This document shows, in pieces, positions 7,341 to 9,905 of a DNA stretch of 9,905 nucleotides. Source of the DNA: Bacteroidota bacterium. Its GTDB lineage: Bacteria > Bacteroidota > Bacteroidia > NS11-12g > UBA9320. How positions within the stretch are numbered: position 1 is the first letter of the stretch; the number at the start of each line of letters is the position of its first letter. Location of the stretch: assembly GCA_947499775.1 (NCBI GenBank), contig CANMPY010000040.1, forward strand, positions 1-9,905. Direction: 5' to 3'. The position numbers were made by a program, and so were the translations under genes. The notes under the pieces were generated by a model that had not been told where the DNA came from, ran no database searches, and was given only the letters and a program-made list of their open reading frames with translations.

Positions 7341-9326
7341 ATGTTTCCGCATTCCCAAAACCCTTTATCCAAGGCCAGCAGCCCCTATTTGCAACAGCAT
7401 GCCAATAATCCGGTTCATTGGTACGAATGGGGTGCCGAGGCTTTAAATAAAGCCAAAGAAGAAAACAAACCGCTTTTAATCAGTATTGGGTACAGCGCGT
7501 GTCATTGGTGTCATGTGATGGCGCATGAGGTTTTTGAAAATGAGGAGTCGGCAGCCATTATGAATGCTAATTTCATTAATATAAAAATTGATCGAGAAGA
7601 GCGACCCGATATAGACCAAGTGTATATGGATGCTATCCAACTGCTAACAGGAAGAGGCGGCTGGCCATTAAATATTTTTGCTTTGCCCGATGGGAGGCCC
7701 TTTCATGGTGGTACTTATTTTCCGCTTAACGATTGGAATGCAACCCTGGGCAAGTTAATAGAGTTATGGAACACTACCCCAACAACCATTTATGAATACG
7801 CAACCAAATTGACAGAGGGGATAAAAGGAAGCCAAAATCCTCTATACCAAAAATCAGATTGGACTGAAAATGATTTTCATTCAGCCATAAATTCAATCAA
7901 AAGTGCTTGGGATTTGGAATGGGGTGGATTTAATAGAGCGCCTAAATTCCCGTTGCCAGTGGTTTATAAATTCGCCTTGCATTATTTTCATCTCCATCAC
8001 GATCCAGTGGTATTGCATTGGGTAGTGTTAAGTTTGAAACGAATGAGTTTAGGAGGATTATACGATACCGTTGGGGGAGGATATTCGCGCTATTCGGTAG
8101 ATGCTCGATGGCATGCCCCTCATTTCGAGAAAATGCTTTACGATAATGGACAGATTTTGGCCATTTTAGCCGATGTATTTACCGTTACAGGCGACGAATT
8201 TTTTAAGACTAAAATGCATGAAACTCATCAATTTATGCGAGATGAATGGCAAAGTCCCGACGGAGGATTTTACTGCGCCATGGATGCCGACAGCGAGGGT
8301 GAAGAGGGTAAATATTATTGCTACACCTGGGATGATCTTGTAAAAATTGGTTTGCCAAGTGAGGATGTGATCCGCTATTATAACTTAACCCCAAATGGAA
8401 ATTGGGAACATAAAAAAAACATCCTCTTTGCTACTCAAACACAAAAAGAGTATGCCCAATCTCAAAACCTCAACGGAATTGTATTTGAAACAGAGTGTCG
8501 CGATTTTATTCATAAACTAAAAATTGAGCGACTCAAACGAATAAAGCCTGGCCTTGACGACAAAATTTTAACGTCGTGGAATGCAATAGCGGCTATGGGT
8601 TTATTGAAATGTTATCAAGCCACATCCGATAATCATTACCTCGAAACGGCCGAAAATATATTATACTTCATGGGTAAATATTTATATGAAGATGGACAAC
8701 TCTACCGAAATTATAAAAATGGGAAGGCTACAATTCCAGCTTTATTAGAAGATTATGTGTTGTATGCCGAGGCCTTAACTCTTGCTTATCAGCTCACGTT
8801 TTTAGAGAATTATTTGATAAAAGCGAATGCACTTCTTGCTTATGTACTTCAAAATTTTGGACAAGCAGCCAATCCATTTTATCTTTTTAATCCCGATCCA
8901 GAAGGCGAATTGTTTGTAAAGAAAACCGATTTGGGCGACGATGTTATACCTAGTGCCAACTCGGTATTATGCGAATTGCTCTTAAAGCACAGTTTTTATT
9001 TTGATAAATCGGAATGGCGCGATTTGGCTATAAACATGCTTCGAACTATCCGCACACAGGCTTTGAAAGGGCCTGCATGGTATAGCAATTGGGTAAGTGC
9101 TGCCATGTTGCTCAACTCGGGGCTCAATCAATTAACCGTAATTGGCCATGATAACAGTATCGTATTTGGAATGTATTGGCCCAACACAATTTTTATAGGC
9201 CAATCTAAAACCATTCCACTTGCATCCACTAAATCAGATAGCAAACCAGGATATTATATCTGCCGCGATTTTGAATGTTTAGCCCCATTTTTTGAATCTG
9301 AAAAACTAAAAGAATACCTGTTTTAG
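7341..9326 (+). CDS. yyaL: Thioredoxin-fold protein of the YyaL / SPATA20 (DUF255) family
   Basis: This 661-residue, apparently full-length cytoplasmic protein (relatives are about 600-700) belongs to a family found from bacteria to humans whose biochemical role is unsettled. Residues about 1-165 are a thioredoxin-like domain. They include SSPYLQQHANNPVHWYEWG (13-31), the CxxC site GYSACHWCHVM (C54, C57), and IKIDREERPDIDQVYM and GRGGWPLNIFALPDG, which hold the buried proline loop. The rest, about 170-640, resembles an (alpha/alpha)6-barrel of the N-acylglucosamine 2-epimerase/six-hairpin glycosidase type. Conserved blocks there are GGGYSRYSVD (245-254), PHFEKMLYDN (260-269), MDADSEGEEG (314-323), DDKILTSWNA (406-415) and PSANSV. 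The tail has the usual paired Cys (C641, C646). There is no signal peptide or TM segment. The start is fixed by an in-frame TAA nine bases upstream. The gene converges on the M1 peptidase gene, with 12 bp between the stop codons. Confidence 0.93.
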   Translation: MFPHSQNPLSKASSPYLQQHANNPVHWYEWGAEALNKAKEENKPLLISIGYSACHWCHVMAHEVFENEESAAIMNANFINIKIDREERPDIDQVYMDAIQLLTGRGGWPLNIFALPDGRPFHGGTYFPLNDWNATLGKLIELWNTTPTTIYEYATKLTEGIKGSQNPLYQKSDWTENDFHSAINSIKSAWDLEWGGFNRAPKFPLPVVYKFALHYFHLHHDPVVLHWVVLSLKRMSLGGLYDTVGGGYSRYSVDARWHAPHFEKMLYDNGQILAILADVFTVTGDEFFKTKMHETHQFMRDEWQSPDGGFYCAMDADSEGEEGKYYCYTWDDLVKIGLPSEDVIRYYNLTPNGNWEHKKNILFATQTQKEYAQSQNLNGIVFETECRDFIHKLKIERLKRIKPGLDDKILTSWNAIAAMGLLKCYQATSDNHYLETAENILYFMGKYLYEDGQLYRNYKNGKATIPALLEDYVLYAEALTLAYQLTFLENYLIKANALLAYVLQNFGQAANPFYLFNPDPEGELFVKKTDLGDDVIPSANSVLCELLLKHSFYFDKSEWRDLAINMLRTIRTQALKGPAWYSNWVSAAMLLNSGLNQLTVIGHDNSIVFGMYWPNTIFIGQSKTIPLASTKSDSKPGYYICRDFECLAPFFESEKLKEYLF

Positions 9327-9338
9327 GCGATAAGCCTT

Positions 9339-9905
9339 TTATTTCTTAATAATTCGTTGCACGGCTTCTCCATGGTCGGTAAATGATTTCACGCAATAAA
9401 TACCTCCTGCAAGTTCATGTACGTCAAGGTCGTATGAATCGGTAACAAAACCCTCGGCCTTAAAATCTCTCTGCATCGCCAATCGGCCCGTCATATCGTA
9501 AATGCTAACAGCATTAATATTTCCTTGGTAGCAGTAAATGGACAAGGTGCCATCAACCGGTATAGGAAATAATTGCATAATGGACCCCGATTGGTGTCTT
9601 ACTTTCAAAACCGTTGCTTTACACAAAATCCAGGTTTCGGGGTCAAATTGGATTGACTTAGGAATAAATCCCAAGTCGGCAGTAAATGTATTGTCTTTGC
9701 TTATAGGGTCAAAAATAAAAGCGGTGTCTTTGTCTGTGCCATGAATAACTAAAGGCAAGGGCATATTAAAAAACGATACGCTTGGATGCGATGGAGTTTG
9801 CTTAATATTTATGGAAATATGATTGCCGATATGGCTCCAAGTGATGTCATAATTTGGATGCCCCTCGCTATAATACCAATCTTTAAAAAATTCGTTTAAA
9901 TTTTG
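9339..9905 (-). CDS. C-terminal part of a secreted M1-family metallopeptidase with T9SS type-A sorting domain
   Basis: The frame is open from the right edge of the window, giving 188 residues to a TAA at 9339-9341; the gene's start lies outside. The first ~107 residues (LNEFFKDWYYSEGHPNYDI, then IKQTPSHPSVSFFNMPLPL and IQFDPETWILCKATV) match the end of the catalytic region and the beta-sandwich after it in M1 (aminopeptidase N-like) zinc peptidases. The HExxH zinc site would be further upstream, off the window. Residues about 112-188 (9342-9572) are a T9SS type-A C-terminal domain: LFPIPVDGTLSIY, VSIYDMTGRLAMQ, LAGGIYCVKS, then the basic end RIIKK. The protein is therefore expected to cross the inner membrane by Sec and the outer membrane by T9SS, with removal of this domain and release or surface anchoring. 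An internal ATG at 9764 is not the start, because homology continues above it to 9905. The first sorting motif (FPIPVDG) departs slightly from the common YPNPxxx. Confidence 0.85.
   Translation of the reverse strand, partial: QNLNEFFKDWYYSEGHPNYDITWSHIGNHISINIKQTPSHPSVSFFNMPLPLVIHGTDKDTAFIFDPISKDNTFTADLGFIPKSIQFDPETWILCKATVLKVRHQSGSIMQLFPIPVDGTLSIYCYQGNINAVSIYDMTGRLAMQRDFKAEGFVTDSYDLDVHELAGGIYCVKSFTDHGEAVQRIIKK
9342..9572 (-). other. T9SS type-A C-terminal sorting domain coding segment
   Basis: About 77 residues with the order of motifs known for Por/T9SS sorting domains: a P-x-P-V turn, a beta strand, IYDMTGR, a DLDVHELAGGIY block and a terminal strand ending in lysines. It shows that the organism has, or had, a type IX secretion system, although none of its machinery is encoded in this window. 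Confidence 0.85.

Noticed and set aside
9325..9337. AGGC/GCCT hairpin between the convergent genes as a bidirectional terminator
   Set aside because: Only four base pairs; the T-rich stretch after it is part of the peptidase gene's final codons.
9538..9744. Plus-strand reading frame opposite the M1 peptidase gene
   Set aside because: It is the antisense shadow of the region that carries clear M1 and T9SS sorting-domain motifs on the minus strand.

Overview
The window is AT-rich bacterial DNA from a member of the Bacteroidota (Bacteroidetes). Four things support this. There is a fused SecDF protein. There is a DUF5686 outer-membrane protein with an N-terminal carboxypeptidase-regulatory-like domain. 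There is an exported peptidase ending in a type IX secretion (T9SS) type-A sorting domain. Promoters match the Bacteroidota pattern (TTG, about 20 nt, TAnnTTTG), and Shine-Dalgarno sequences are absent before the starts. I cannot place it below phylum level.

Layout: (1) The first ~125 bases are GC-rich (75 of 120 bases G+C) and encode, in frame 1, a piece of a proteobacterial-looking BKACE/DUF849 enzyme. They switch abruptly to AT-rich DNA that encodes, in another frame, the C-terminal three quarters of a YbfF-like alpha/beta hydrolase. This looks like a chimeric join at a contig end rather than biology. (2) 814-3348 is an 844-aa exported DUF5686 protein, probably an outer-membrane barrel. 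(3) 3489-6482 is a complete SecDF with its own consensus promoter and a perfect 12-bp hairpin terminator. (4) 6483-6822 is a mostly empty 340-bp spacer with a -7 element at its end. (5) 6823-7233 is a small four-cysteine, one-TM protein of an uncharacterised Bacteroidota family. (6) 7341-9326 is a YyaL/SPATA20-type thioredoxin-fold protein whose -7 box lies almost on its start codon. (7) 9339-9905, on the minus strand, is the C-terminal part of an M1 metallopeptidase with a T9SS sorting domain. It runs off the right edge and converges on the previous gene with only 12 bp between them.

Functional theme: several genes concern the cell envelope and export. SecDF drives late steps of Sec translocation. 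The DUF5686 protein and the M1 peptidase both need Sec, and the peptidase then needs T9SS. Apart from a possible hydrolase-DUF5686 pair, the genes look individually transcribed rather than one operon. I found no CRISPR array, rRNA, tRNA, insertion sequence or phage gene. I see no convincing new multi-gene system; the least understood gene is the small four-cysteine membrane protein.
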